Shown here: positions 15,529-24,834 of the stretch, piece by piece
Layout: the number at the start of each line of letters is the position of its first letter
Numbering within the stretch: the first letter of the stretch is position 1
DNA from: Parabacteroides goldsteinii
Lineage (GTDB): Bacteria > Bacteroidota > Bacteroidia > Bacteroidales > Tannerellaceae
Assembly: GCF_015550595.1 (NCBI RefSeq)
Contig: NZ_JADNBB010000008.1
Span: forward strand, 161,119 to 225,118
Direction of reading: 5' to 3'
DNA length: 64,000 nucleotides
Program-made: the position numbers and the translations under genes
The notes under the pieces: model-generated
The model's input: the letters and a program-made list of their open reading frames with translations, nothing else
The model's database searches: none
Told to the model about the DNA's origin: nothing

Positions 15529-18007
15529 ATAAGGACTTGGCTGGATATAAGGCTTCCCACCACTGTGGTTGTTCTTTCAGCCATTTGGCGAACCAGGCGT
15601 AGATTGTGTTATTCCATTCTGCCCGTTTCTTATAATCGAAGATCTGATGATTTTGTCCGTTTACCTGGATAAAGGCGGTTTCCTTACCAAGCAATTTCAG
15701 GGCGGTAAACATTTGGATACTTTCTCCGACAGGCACATTCGTATCGACGGAACCGTGCAGGAAGAGGATCGGGGTGTTGATCTTATCGGCATGGAACAAC
15801 GGACTTTGCTCTACGTAGATATCCCGGGCATTCCAGGGATAGCTGTTTGCCGTTGCCAGCGAACTGTATGAATATCCCCAGTAACCTTCTCCCCAATAAC
15901 TTGTAATGTCGCTGATACCGGCATGTGAGATAGCTGCTGCGAATATATCCGTTTTTGTTTGCAGGTACTGTGTCATGAAACCTCCGTAAGAGGCTCCGAT
16001 ACAACCGATCTTCTTGGCATCTACAAAATTATGTTCTGCGCAGAACTTCTTTGTTCCTTCGATGATTTCGTCACCAGTGCGTTTCCCCCAGGCATTGACG
16101 TGGCGTGCAGAGAATTCCTGTCCGAAACCAGTCGCCCCGCTGGGCTGGATAATATAAACGATATAGCCCAATGCGGCATATGCATGCGAGGGATAACGGT
16201 TTTCCAACGAACGTTCCGTCGGGCTTGTTCCGCCGTAATAGTTTACGATCAACGGGTATTTTTTGTTCGGATCGAAATGGGGAGGCAGGTAGTAGCGTCC
16301 GTAAATTGTATCACCGGCAGCAGCCTGGAAGTTCCAGTCGTGTACCTCGCCCAGTGTGACATCTTTCAATATGGTTTCCGACAGGTTTTTCAGGCAAACG
16401 GTTGTATTCTTTTTCAGGTTGACTGAGTAAAGACGCTGCGAGTTGGAAGCACTTTCACCGAAATAAACCAGTTCGGGAGTCGCCTCTGCCAGGGTGAAAT
16501 CAGAAAGGATCTCTTCTTTCAACGGAACCGGATTGATCTTTCCGTTAGACGGATTGAGAACATACAGGCGGACACAATCTTTATCTTCGCCCTGGAGATA
16601 GATCAGTTTATCGTTGCTGTTCCAGGTGAAAGACTGGATAGACGGATCAAAGTCTTTGCTTACAGGAGACACTTCTTTACTCTCCGGATCATAAATGAAT
16701 AATTGCCCGTCGGCAGTATTGGAGGTTTGTCCCGGTGCAATCTTCAATCCGATACCGTTGAAGGCTTCTCCCGAGCCTTCGATCGCCAACAGTTTTCCGT
16801 CTGGAGAGAAACCGGCACGACCGATAAAGGCGTCTTTCAGTAATGCTTCGGTCTGCATGGTCTGCAAATCCATGCGGTAGAGTGTGTTGATGCTGAACGG
16901 ACGCCGGGTCAGGGTTCGCTCGCTGCTGCTGAAGAGGATATAACGGCCGTCTTTCGATATATCGTTGAGGTGGGTAGAGTTGTATCCGTAGGTCAGGCGT
17001 TCGAACAGGCCCGTTGCCAAGTCGTACTTATGAAGGAAAGAACGGTTACGCCAGCCGGGTTGACGGTCGTCGGGGACAAGTATTTCTTCCATATCCTTGT
17101 CTTTCTTCGGCCCTTCTTCTGAAACGGTGAAGATCAGGTAGTTTTCGGTCGGGGCGAATACGAACCAGCCATCGGGCAGGTTACGGGAAAGGATGGTTTC
17201 TGCCTGGGTGGCGGGATCGATCGTTACCAGTTCTTTGCCTTCCATTCCTTCGCGGGTATAATACAGGCGGTTGCTTTTAGGCATCCAATTGTAGTTGTTA
17301 TTGCTGTTTTCGATAACGACCTGCCCGGTGGCCCTGTCAGTAACTTGCTGGTATGACTCGGTCTTACCGCCGGGGTAGGTGGTCTGGTAAGCGGTCAGCA
17401 GATATTTACCGTTGGGCGAAAGGCTTACCGAACGGAAACGGGTTCCGTCAAATACCTCGCTGATGGTGTATCGCTTTTCCGGGTTGGTAGTGGCTGTCAC
17501 CACTGCTTCGGCTTCCGTGTTGAATGTGACTTTTAGTGACTCTGCTTTGTTTGCTTCGGCCAGGTATTTGATAACGATCTCATAACGGTGGGGCTCCAGC
17601 GAGAGTGTGATCTTACCGTCGGCTGGTGTTTGCTTTTCATTATTTATATATACTTCGTATGTCTCCGGACCTTTTACCAATAGGTCACCTTTTACATATC
17701 GGTCGCTGTTGAGGTAGAAGGAGGCTAGTCCGATCTGATAGGGCTGGGAGGAAGTAGGGAGTTGTCCTTCTCCGTTGGCGTTGGCATCCAGCAGTTGTGT
17801 ACTTTGGCGGACGTTGCTGAACGGGACGGCTGTTTTCAGTAGTTCTTTTTCGGTGAACTTCTTGCTGTTTACATCGAGGCTGTCGTTGAGGAACGGCTTC
17901 TTTACCTCGTAGGGGCCGGCGTATCTGAACTGTTTCACTGTCACCTCTTCGGCAAATAGGTTGTAGCAGGAACAGATGGCGGCCAGGAATAGCATGTTTC
18001 TTTTCAT
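15527..18007 (-). CDS. S9 family prolyl oligopeptidase, DPP IV-like, exported
   Basis: The 826-residue product begins with a signal peptide (MKRNMLFLAAICSCYNLF) and has a beta-propeller N-terminal domain with repeated WDxxP-like blades (SPNGKYLL, SPDGKLLAIEG), then an alpha/beta-hydrolase domain. The catalytic serine is Ser673 in GASYGGFM; the aspartate is in HGSVDTNVP and the histidine in NGQNHQ. Such enzymes release dipeptides or cut short peptides in the periplasm. I start at ATG 18007 because an upstream in-frame ATG at 18037 would overlap the kinase gene end and precede the signal peptide. It lies 16 bp behind the sensor kinase, in one operon. Confidence 0.93.
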   Translation of the reverse strand: MKRNMLFLAAICSCYNLFAEEVTVKQFRYAGPYEVKKPFLNDSLDVNSKKFTEKELLKTAVPFSNVRQSTQLLDANANGEGQLPTSSQPYQIGLASFYLNSDRYVKGDLLVKGPETYEVYINNEKQTPADGKITLSLEPHRYEIVIKYLAEANKAESLKVTFNTEAEAVVTATTNPEKRYTISEVFDGTRFRSVSLSPNGKYLLTAYQTTYPGGKTESYQQVTDRATGQVVIENSNNNYNWMPKSNRLYYTREGMEGKELVTIDPATQAETILSRNLPDGWFVFAPTENYLIFTVSEEGPKKDKDMEEILVPDDRQPGWRNRSFLHKYDLATGLFERLTYGYNSTHLNDISKDGRYILFSSSERTLTRRPFSINTLYRMDLQTMQTEALLKDAFIGRAGFSPDGKLLAIEGSGEAFNGIGLKIAPGQTSNTADGQLFIYDPESKEVSPVSKDFDPSIQSFTWNSNDKLIYLQGEDKDCVRLYVLNPSNGKINPVPLKEEILSDFTLAEATPELVYFGESASNSQRLYSVNLKKNTTVCLKNLSETILKDVTLGEVHDWNFQAAAGDTIYGRYYLPPHFDPNKKYPLIVNYYGGTSPTERSLENRYPSHAYAALGYIVYIIQPSGATGFGQEFSARHVNAWGKRTGDEIIEGTKKFCAEHNFVDAKKIGCIGASYGGFMTQYLQTKTDIFAAAISHAGISDITSYWGEGYWGYSYSSLATANSYPWNARDIYVEQSPLFHADKINTPILFLHGSVDTNVPVGESIQMFTALKLLGKETAFIQVNGQNHQIFDYKKRAEWNNTIYAWFAKWLKEQPQWWEALYPAKSL

Positions 18008-18023
18008 GGCGAATGATGTTTTG

Positions 18024-19901
18024 TTATAATGCCACAAAGGTATTTATTTTAATGGTAAACCAGAATAAAGTTCCTACCCCTTCTTCCGACTCCACCTTGA
18101 TTTCTCCCCCAAGCTTTTCTACAATGGTTTTACAGATGGAAAGTCCTAATCCCGTACCTTGCTGAAAATTGTTCAGTTTGACGAAACGGCCGAATACCGA
18201 TCCTACCTTGTCGGCCGGAATGCCGCAGCCGGTATCTTGTACGTAAAAACGCAGCATATGGCCTTCCTGTCGGTAACCGAAACGGATGCTTCCCCGGGTG
18301 GTGAACTTCATGGCGTTGTTCAATAGGTTGGTAATGACCTGGGTCAGGCGGTTACGTTCCGTATGGATGATACATTGCGGCAAACGTTCTTCGAAAGAGA
18401 TCTGAACCTCCGGGTATTTGTTGCGGAGCTGGCAGCTTTGCTCTATTTCCGTTAACAAGCTGTTCAGGTCTACATCCGAATAGGTGAATTCGAGAGTTCC
18501 GGCCTCTATTTTGGAGAGGTCGAGTATGTCGTTGATAAGTTGAAGCAATAATTGGTTGTTGTTCTCGATGATCCTTGCGAACTCCTGCCGCTCTTCCAGG
18601 GCATCTTCATTGGCCAGGAGGGTGGAGAAGCCTACGATGGCATTCAGCGGGGTACGTATCTCGTGGCTCATATTGGCCAGGAAAGCCGATTTGAGGCGGT
18701 TGGCTTCTTCCGCTTTTTCACGTTCGCGTATTTCTTGTTTCATCCGCCAGTAAAAGCGGAGTCTCATGACGAGGATGGCGACCACGGCACAGATCAGTGC
18801 TATTATACTGATTATGGCCAGTTTGTTACGATCGTAGAAACTGGGTGGACGTTGGTAGTAGACGGCGTCGCCGGGATAGAGGTGGCTGTCGGTATTGTGC
18901 ATTTTCAGGTGGCGGTAGTTCAGGTATGTACGTGGCGTTCCTCCTGTGTGTGGCTGGATGTCATGGGCGGGGGTGCCTTCGAGTATTTTTTCTAAGGTAT
19001 GGATCGTTTCACGGCTGTAGTCCGATAGTGAGATGTAATGTCCTCCGGCAAAGTTGCCGTCTTCCACCAACTGGTCGGCAATGGTGAATACCGGGTAATG
19101 GGAGAAACCGTAGACGATCCGTTGTATATTGTCGTTCAGGTAGTTTCTTTGGTCCTGGAGTTGTTTGGAGAACCAGGAGTAATACAATATGCCGGTATCT
19201 TTGTTGTAGCGGGAGATTGTGTCGAGTAATTGTTCGGTGGAGATACGGGTTGTGGTGAGAAGGTGTAGTTTCAGTGAAGGATAATAATCGGCTATGGTTT
19301 GTTCCACTTCCTGTTGGGCGCACAGGCTGATATAACGGTTGTCGGATATGAATGCTATATTTTTGATTTCGGGCTGTATACGCTGCATCAGTTCGAGTGT
19401 TTCTTTGATATAGAAGGTCTGGTATAAGGCTGTTACATTATAGCCTTTCATGATCCGATCGGCGGGGACAAGCATCTCGGGGGATATATTCCGTGAAAGG
19501 AGGTCCTCTATGCTGGGCGGCATTAGTTCACGTGAATAGCAGATCAGGACGGGAACATCTTTCCACTCGTTGTCGAATAAGGGACGACATACCACCCATC
19601 CGGGATCGCCCATAAAGACAACGACTTTGGGGCGTTGGGGAAATTTCTTTAGTAAAGAGTTTCTCTTAATACCGGCTTCCTCCGTGTTTGCAATGGTCGG
19701 GACCATCAGTTCTTCCGTTTCGATTGCATATTGCGATCCCATGAAATGCTCGTAAATAGCTTGATAGGCACCGTTTGTCCAGGCTTCATCGAAGTTGACG
19801 GAGTTGAGAACAAGAATATATTCCTGCTTGCCTTGATCTTTCGCGCTTATTAGTGTGAAAAGACTGAGTAAAAGGCTTAGTATTATGACTGTTTTTCGCA
19901 T
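18024..19901 (-). CDS. Orphan sensor histidine kinase with substrate-binding-like periplasmic domain
   Basis: The 625-residue protein has a signal segment, a periplasmic domain of about 340 residues resembling ABC-type substrate-binding proteins (EYILVLNSVNFDEAWTNGAYQAI, PKVVVFMGDPGWVV, NIAFISDNRY, GILYYSWF), a transmembrane helix (LAIISIIALICAVVAILVM), a short coiled coil, a HisKA domain with phospho-acceptor His413 in SHEIRTPLN, and a HATPase domain (NLLNNAMKF, DTGCGIP, GTGLGLSI). No receiver domain is fused and no response regulator is adjacent, so its partner lies elsewhere. The next gene in the operon encodes an exported peptidase, which suggests the sensed ligand may be a peptide; that link is inference. 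Confidence 0.9.
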   Translation of the reverse strand: MRKTVIILSLLLSLFTLISAKDQGKQEYILVLNSVNFDEAWTNGAYQAIYEHFMGSQYAIETEELMVPTIANTEEAGIKRNSLLKKFPQRPKVVVFMGDPGWVVCRPLFDNEWKDVPVLICYSRELMPPSIEDLLSRNISPEMLVPADRIMKGYNVTALYQTFYIKETLELMQRIQPEIKNIAFISDNRYISLCAQQEVEQTIADYYPSLKLHLLTTTRISTEQLLDTISRYNKDTGILYYSWFSKQLQDQRNYLNDNIQRIVYGFSHYPVFTIADQLVEDGNFAGGHYISLSDYSRETIHTLEKILEGTPAHDIQPHTGGTPRTYLNYRHLKMHNTDSHLYPGDAVYYQRPPSFYDRNKLAIISIIALICAVVAILVMRLRFYWRMKQEIREREKAEEANRLKSAFLANMSHEIRTPLNAIVGFSTLLANEDALEERQEFARIIENNNQLLLQLINDILDLSKIEAGTLEFTYSDVDLNSLLTEIEQSCQLRNKYPEVQISFEERLPQCIIHTERNRLTQVITNLLNNAMKFTTRGSIRFGYRQEGHMLRFYVQDTGCGIPADKVGSVFGRFVKLNNFQQGTGLGLSICKTIVEKLGGEIKVESEEGVGTLFWFTIKINTFVAL

Positions 19902-19921
19902 AAAGCCTGTATAGATTAAAA

Positions 19922-19968
19922 AGCCGGTTAAAGTCCTACGTCCGGAAGAGGTAGGTCTTTAACCGGCT
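19922..19968 (-). terminator. Terminator of the GH20 gene
   Basis: AGCCGGTTAAAG (19922-19933) pairs with CTTTAACCGGCT (19957-19968), and the inner CCTAC/GTAGG extends the stem. On the minus strand the stem is followed by a run of T, which fits termination of the hexosaminidase gene; on the plus strand TCTTTCTTTTT also follows. Confidence 0.8.
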
Positions 19969-19985
19969 CTTTCTTTTTGTATACC

Positions 19986-22307
19986 CTATTGAATAATAAT
20001 TTCGTCTACAAACAGGTAAGCCGGATTACCCGCGCCACCATGCCATGCCGGCAACTTATCGCTTTTGATGATTACTTCCACATAGCGTGCTTTTACCGGG
20101 GCAAAAGTAATTTCCTGTGGATAAATACCATCTTTGTCGGATTGTTTTAATGAAGGGATCACCTTGGAGGTCACTTCCTTGAAGTTCTGGCCGTCCTCGG
20201 ATACCTTTACCGTCACTCCGGCTGCTCCCATGATCCAGTCGCCTTTTACGACATTGGTGTTGAAGGCTACCTTGCTGATTTCAACCGGTTGTTTCAGGTC
20301 GATCGCAGCGTCGAGGTCTTTTCCCTGGAAGCCCAGCCAGCGGCCGGTCTTATAGTTTGTGTCGCCAGTCAAACCGTCTGTCAGTTCGATACCACCGTTA
20401 AAGTCGTATCCTTTACTCGGAGCAACACGCAAGGTAACGGGTTTCGCTGTCGATTTGCTGAAGTTGATCTTTTCAGAGAATACGCGGCTGTTGCCGGAAG
20501 GACGTACAACGACTGCTTTTATCGTTCCGTCTTCCTTTATTTTAACAGGGGCTTCATATTTGCTGCTAGCACTGGTCGGTTCGCTGCCATCCAATGTGTA
20601 GTATATATCACCGTCTCCCATTGTGGACAGGTTTACAACAATCTCGCTGTTCTCCGTATCGGTGGTGAATTCAGCGTGGATGTCGAAGATGTTCTTGGCA
20701 TAGTTGTAACCCAGGTGGTCGTATAATTTAGTCATACGGACGAGACGAGGCAGGAAACTCTGGTATTCTTTCTTGCCCGGATCTGTCCACTGCACTTCGG
20801 CCAGGGCTGCCATACGTGGCATTACCATATATTCCACCTGTGAGAAGGTCGGGATATATTCAGTCCACAGGTTAGCCTGTACACCGATCACATATTTCTT
20901 GTATTCGTCGGGGATACCGGCAGTCGGTTCCAATGAATAAACCCGTTCCAGCGGCAGGTAACCACCGATTGCCAACGGTTCGTTTTCCGTGTCGGTCGAC
21001 TGGTAGTAGTCGAAATACAGATAGGTATTCGGAGTCATGATCACATTGTGGTTTTGTTTGGCAGCTTCGATACCGCCGTCTACACCACGCCAACTCATCA
21101 CAGTTGCGTTAGGAGCCAGTCCGCCTTCCAGGATTTCATCCCAACCGATGATGTGGCGGCCTTTGCTTTCCACGAATTTTTCCATACGGGAGATTACATA
21201 GCTTTGCAGATATTCTTCCGCACTGTGTTTGTTGTCTCCCTTGATACCTTCCGCTTTGATACGGGCCTGGCATTTCGGACAGGTTTTCCAGCGTACTTTC
21301 GGACATTCGTCACCGCCGATATGGATATATTCGGAAGGAAAGAGGTCGATCACTTCCGATAATACATCTTCCAGGAATCCCATTGCTTTGTCGTTACCGG
21401 CACAGATCACGTCGTCGGAGATACCCCATTGTGTCCATACTTCATACGGACCGCCTGTACAACCCAGGTCCGGATAAGCGGCCAGCGCAGCCTGCTGATG
21501 ACCGGGCAGGTCGATTTCGGGAATGATCGTGATGAAACGTTTTTTGGCGTAAGCGATTACGTCGCGGATTTCGTCCTGTGTGTAGAAACCACTGTACGGT
21601 TTGCCGTCATATTCACCGGAGTTACGTCCGATCACGGTTTCTTTACGTTGAGAACCGATGGTAGTCAGTTCCGGATATTTCTTGATCTCGATACGCCATC
21701 CCTGATCGTCGGAAAGATGCCAGTGGAAAGTGTTCATATTGTGCAGTGCCAATATGTCGATGTATTTCTTGATAGAGTCGGTAGGGAAGAAATGACGGGA
21801 TACATCCAGGTGCATGCCACGATAGGCAAAGCGGGGATAATCGTTGATCGTTACGGCCGGAAGCTCGATGTTCATTCCTTCAGCCACAGCCGGGATCGAT
21901 TTGCGCAATGTCTGTATACCGTAGAATACACCGGCTTCGGTAGCACCTGCCAGTTCGATACCTTCGGGAGTTACCGTCAGGCGATACCCTTCAGGGTTGG
22001 AGATGCTTTTGTCGATAGAGAGGTTGATAGGTTTAGCACTTTTGTCGGTTACTACTTTCGGTGCGTAGCCGGTTGCTTCTTTAATATAGGAAGCCAGGAA
22101 CTCGCCAGCCTGTTTCAGTAAGTCATTCCCTTCCGGGTAGCTGATAGAAGTAGAAGGCGTTAAGATGAAAGGAGTCCCGTTTGTCAGGGAAACATCCTGC
22201 GGCAGGGGAATGATTTCATAATCACCGGTAGCAACTTTACCGTCGGAACAGGCCACCATTCCTGCAAAAGCTGCGAAAAGCAGCGCGTACTTGCTTAGTT
22301 TATTCAT
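19986..22307 (-). CDS. GH20 beta-N-acetylhexosaminidase lipoprotein
   Basis: The 773-residue product has a lipobox signal (MNKLSKYALLFAAFAGMVAC), a GH20b-type N-terminal domain (about 30-150), the GH20 catalytic barrel (about 155-500) with the substrate-assisted acid pair Asp333-Glu334 in HIGGDECPK and the entry motif HLDVSRHFFP, a chitobiase-type C-terminal domain (YYTLDGSEPTSASSKY) and a terminal F5/8-type discoidin-like domain (ARYVEVIIKS). It removes terminal GlcNAc or GalNAc from host glycans or chitin-type oligosaccharides at the outer membrane. It stands alone with its own terminator and a -7 box 69 bp upstream. Confidence 0.95.
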   Translation of the reverse strand: MNKLSKYALLFAAFAGMVACSDGKVATGDYEIIPLPQDVSLTNGTPFILTPSTSISYPEGNDLLKQAGEFLASYIKEATGYAPKVVTDKSAKPINLSIDKSISNPEGYRLTVTPEGIELAGATEAGVFYGIQTLRKSIPAVAEGMNIELPAVTINDYPRFAYRGMHLDVSRHFFPTDSIKKYIDILALHNMNTFHWHLSDDQGWRIEIKKYPELTTIGSQRKETVIGRNSGEYDGKPYSGFYTQDEIRDVIAYAKKRFITIIPEIDLPGHQQAALAAYPDLGCTGGPYEVWTQWGISDDVICAGNDKAMGFLEDVLSEVIDLFPSEYIHIGGDECPKVRWKTCPKCQARIKAEGIKGDNKHSAEEYLQSYVISRMEKFVESKGRHIIGWDEILEGGLAPNATVMSWRGVDGGIEAAKQNHNVIMTPNTYLYFDYYQSTDTENEPLAIGGYLPLERVYSLEPTAGIPDEYKKYVIGVQANLWTEYIPTFSQVEYMVMPRMAALAEVQWTDPGKKEYQSFLPRLVRMTKLYDHLGYNYAKNIFDIHAEFTTDTENSEIVVNLSTMGDGDIYYTLDGSEPTSASSKYEAPVKIKEDGTIKAVVVRPSGNSRVFSEKINFSKSTAKPVTLRVAPSKGYDFNGGIELTDGLTGDTNYKTGRWLGFQGKDLDAAIDLKQPVEISKVAFNTNVVKGDWIMGAAGVTVKVSEDGQNFKEVTSKVIPSLKQSDKDGIYPQEITFAPVKARYVEVIIKSDKLPAWHGGAGNPAYLFVDEIIIQ

Positions 22308-22375
22308 GCGTTATTAAAAGTTATAAATGATAATGTCTTTTTTAGATTGTTTCATATTCCGTTAGAGATTGCGTT

Positions 22376-22383
22376 CAAAGATA
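22376..22383 (-). promoter_or_regulatory. -7 box of the GH20 gene
   Basis: Minus-strand TATCTTTG, a perfect TAnnTTTG match, 69 bp before the start codon. No -33 TTTG at the expected distance. Confidence 0.45.
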
Positions 22384-22432
22384 ATAATTTATTTCATATG
22401 TGTAATAATCAGGTAGTAAAGGACGCAAATTA

Positions 22433-23263
22433 TTATAAATCTATCACTTTGTCTTTTTTGAAGAAGTTGCTTACTTTTTTCACGGTGCTGCATTTGGTGT
22501 AGGCATCATGGCAATAGATCAGTACCTGTCCTTCGCGGGCAGCTTCTTCGAGCATACGAATCTTTTCCTGATAGGAGGTGACCGGATAGGTGTCGTAGGC
22601 TGATATCCATTCGGGTGAGACGCTCGCGGCAAGGGGTATTACGTCTCCGGCAAAGACAAAAGTCTGTTCGGGAGTCGTGATGTAAGGGACCAGTTGTCCG
22701 GGCGTATGACCGTCGAAGATACGGAGTTCGATGCCGGTGCATAGCTCCGTATCGGTGTCGATAAGGCGTAACAGTCCTCTATCTGCAACAGCCTGCATGT
22801 TTTCCATGAAGTAAGAGTCTTTTTCCAGCGGGTTCGGATGCAGGAAATTTTCCCATTGTTTGCGGCTGACCCAGTGGACGGCATTAGGGAATGACGGATA
22901 TAACTCGCCGGCTTCCTCATTCTTTCGGGTGGTATAACCACAATGGTCGAAGTGCAGGTGGGTGAGTACGACGTCCGTTACCTGCTCCGGAGAAACACCT
23001 CTTTTTCGCAATTCATCTTCCAGATCGGCCAGGTCGAAGAAGTTGTAATAGCTGAGTTGGCTGATGTGTTTGTCTCCTGCACCGTTGTCGACAAGGACTA
23101 CTTTTCCAGGAGCCTTTGATATTAGTAGGCTTCTCATCGAGAGGATGCAACCGTTCGTTTCGTTACTCGGATAACGACGGCTCCAGGCTGTCTTCGGAAT
23201 GGCACCGAACATAGCTCCGCCATCCGCGTAAAAACATCCTGTGTCTATTATCTGTATCTTCAT
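22433..23263 (-). CDS. MBL-fold metallo-hydrolase
   Basis: The 276-residue protein belongs to the metallo-beta-lactamase fold, close to the N-acyl-homoserine-lactonase-like group. The dinuclear metal motif HxHxDH is seen in VVLTHLHFDHCGYT, further ligands in IFDGHTPGQLVPY and FVFAGDVIP, and a final histidine in IYCHDAYTKC. The substrate cannot be read from the sequence; lactonase, glyoxalase-like or esterase activity is possible. No signal peptide is present, so it is cytoplasmic. It diverges from the Mur-ligase-like operon, and the minus-strand -7 box TATATTTG (23280-23287) lies 16 bp upstream. Confidence 0.85.
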   Translation of the reverse strand: MKIQIIDTGCFYADGGAMFGAIPKTAWSRRYPSNETNGCILSMRSLLISKAPGKVVLVDNGAGDKHISQLSYYNFFDLADLEDELRKRGVSPEQVTDVVLTHLHFDHCGYTTRKNEEAGELYPSFPNAVHWVSRKQWENFLHPNPLEKDSYFMENMQAVADRGLLRLIDTDTELCTGIELRIFDGHTPGQLVPYITTPEQTFVFAGDVIPLAASVSPEWISAYDTYPVTSYQEKIRMLEEAAREGQVLIYCHDAYTKCSTVKKVSNFFKKDKVIDL

Positions 23264-23312
23264 TTCACTTTTTTTTTGTCAAATATAAGCAAGTTTTTTC
23301 TATCAGCGATAC

Positions 23313-23342
23313 GTTGAAGCTTGATGAAATTGTGTACATTTG
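23313..23342 (+). promoter_or_regulatory. Promoter of the Mur-ligase-like/DUF4924/rfbD operon
   Basis: TACATTTG at 23335-23342 is a perfect -7 box 16 bp before the start codon; GTTG at 23313-23316 is a one-mismatch -33 box with an 18-bp spacer. Confidence 0.6.
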
Positions 23343-23358
23343 CGCCAAAATCTAAGCG

Positions 23359-24285
23359 ATGCGAAAAGTTCATTTAATCTCCGTAACCGAACCTCTTGTG
23401 CTTGACCTGGCTTTGGCTATTCATGAGAAGGGATATGAAGTAAGCGTTTCAGGCGACGGTATAACAGAAGAAGTTGTTGCAAAGCTTCGTGCTGCAGGTT
23501 GTACTTGTCATGGAAACGGATGGTTTCCGGAGAGATTAATAAAGGATAGTAATTTTGTCGTTCTGGGTGCAACTGTTAAACAAGACAATCCGGAGCTGAT
23601 GAAGGCAAAAGAATTAGGATTACTGATTCTCTCAATCCCTGAATTCATATTTCAGCGTACCAAGGAGAAAACACGGGTAGTTGTTGCGGGAAGTCGTGGG
23701 AAGAAATCAATTATCTCGATGATTGTTTGTGCTCTTCAGCGACAGAAGCTGGTTTTTGATTATGCCCTGACAAGTGAAGTTCCTCTGCTGCCAAACCGGG
23801 TACGGATGAGCTATGAAGCACGCATTGCCCTGATTGAAGGTGACGAGCATGTCACTTCGGCATTGGAAAAACGTTTCCAGCTGGAGTTCTACCGTCCGCA
23901 TATCGCTATACTGACCAATTTGTCGTGGACACCGGACACTGACCATCCTACGGCGGATGCCTACTACGATACCTTCCGTAACTTCACCACCCTGATCGAA
24001 CGCGAAGGTAAATTGATCTATTTCGAAGGCGACCGTGTTGTAAAGCAGTTGGCTGAGGATGTACGTGAAGACATCACCGCCATTCCGTATGCAGAACATG
24101 CCGTGATCGAGAAAGACGGAGCAATCTTCTTACAGACCCGTTACGGTGACTTTCCGATACGGATCCCCGACAGTTATTTCCTGACAAATCTGAATGCTGC
24201 CCGTCTGGCTTGCCGCCAGTTAGGTGTTAAAGATGCCGATTTTTATCGGGCGTTATCCGAATATAGTGTATCTTTGTCGCTATGA
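23359..24285 (+). CDS. Truncated Mur-ligase-like protein with altered P-loop
   Basis: The 308 residues cover a MurC/Mpl-type N-terminal Rossmann domain (MRKVHLISVTEPLVLDLALAIHEKG; VVLGATVKQDNPEL) and the central ATPase domain (VVVAGSRGKKSI at about 112, EGDEHVT, ILTNLSWTPDTDHPTADAYYDTF). True Mur ligases carry GTHGKT(S/T); here the loop reads GSRGKKS, with lysine in place of the first Ser/Thr. The C-terminal amino-acid ligase domain, about 150 residues, is absent. The reading frame is intact, and its stop overlaps the next start by 4 bp, so it is a maintained gene, not debris. It may have lost ligase activity and serve a regulatory or binding role in cell-wall recycling; that is inference. 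Confidence 0.8.
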   Translation: MRKVHLISVTEPLVLDLALAIHEKGYEVSVSGDGITEEVVAKLRAAGCTCHGNGWFPERLIKDSNFVVLGATVKQDNPELMKAKELGLLILSIPEFIFQRTKEKTRVVVAGSRGKKSIISMIVCALQRQKLVFDYALTSEVPLLPNRVRMSYEARIALIEGDEHVTSALEKRFQLEFYRPHIAILTNLSWTPDTDHPTADAYYDTFRNFTTLIEREGKLIYFEGDRVVKQLAEDVREDITAIPYAEHAVIEKDGAIFLQTRYGDFPIRIPDSYFLTNLNAARLACRQLGVKDADFYRALSEYSVSLSL

Positions 24286-24830
24286 TTATAGCAAAACAGA
24301 AAAGAAAAGAAAATATAGCCGAGTATTTGTTATACATGTGGCAGGTGGAAGACCTGATACGTGCCAATCATTTTGATATCGACTCTATCCGCCGTACGGT
24401 CATTTCCCAATACGACCAGCCGGATGAAGTAAAGGAAGAGATCGCTGTCTGGTATGAAGAACTGATCGAAATGATGCGTAGTGAAGGCGTAATGGAAAAG
24501 GGACACATCCAGTTAAATAAGAATGTGATCATCACCCTGACCGACCTGCATCTGCGGCTGCTTAAATCTACAAAAGAAATGATTTACGGGGCGGCCTACT
24601 ATAAAACGCTCCCACATATAGTTCAGCTCCGGACTAAATCCGGGGGAGAAGAGTTACCCGAACTGGAAACATGCTTTAATGCAATCTATGGTTTTCTGCT
24701 TCTCAGGATGCAGGGAAAGCCGGTAAGCCCGGAAACACAGGAAGCGATCAAGCAGATCAGTTCTTTTCTGGCCCTTCTTGCCGAGAAGTATCGTGAGGAT
24801 ATGAACGGAGAACTGAAATTAGAAGATTAA
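24282..24830 (+). CDS. DUF4924 family protein
   Basis: The 182-residue helical, charged protein matches DUF4924 (MIIAKQKRKENIAEYLLYMWQVEDLIRA start; LTDLHLRLL; CFNAIYGFLLLRMQGKPVSPET). No catalytic motif, signal peptide or membrane helix is seen, so it is cytoplasmic and of unknown function. Its ATG overlaps the stop of the Mur-ligase-like gene by 4 bp and rfbD starts 4 bp after it, so the three are translated from one message. Confidence 0.85.
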   Translation: MIIAKQKRKENIAEYLLYMWQVEDLIRANHFDIDSIRRTVISQYDQPDEVKEEIAVWYEELIEMMRSEGVMEKGHIQLNKNVIITLTDLHLRLLKSTKEMIYGAAYYKTLPHIVQLRTKSGGEELPELETCFNAIYGFLLLRMQGKPVSPETQEAIKQISSFLALLAEKYREDMNGELKLED

Positions 24831-24834
24831 AAAC

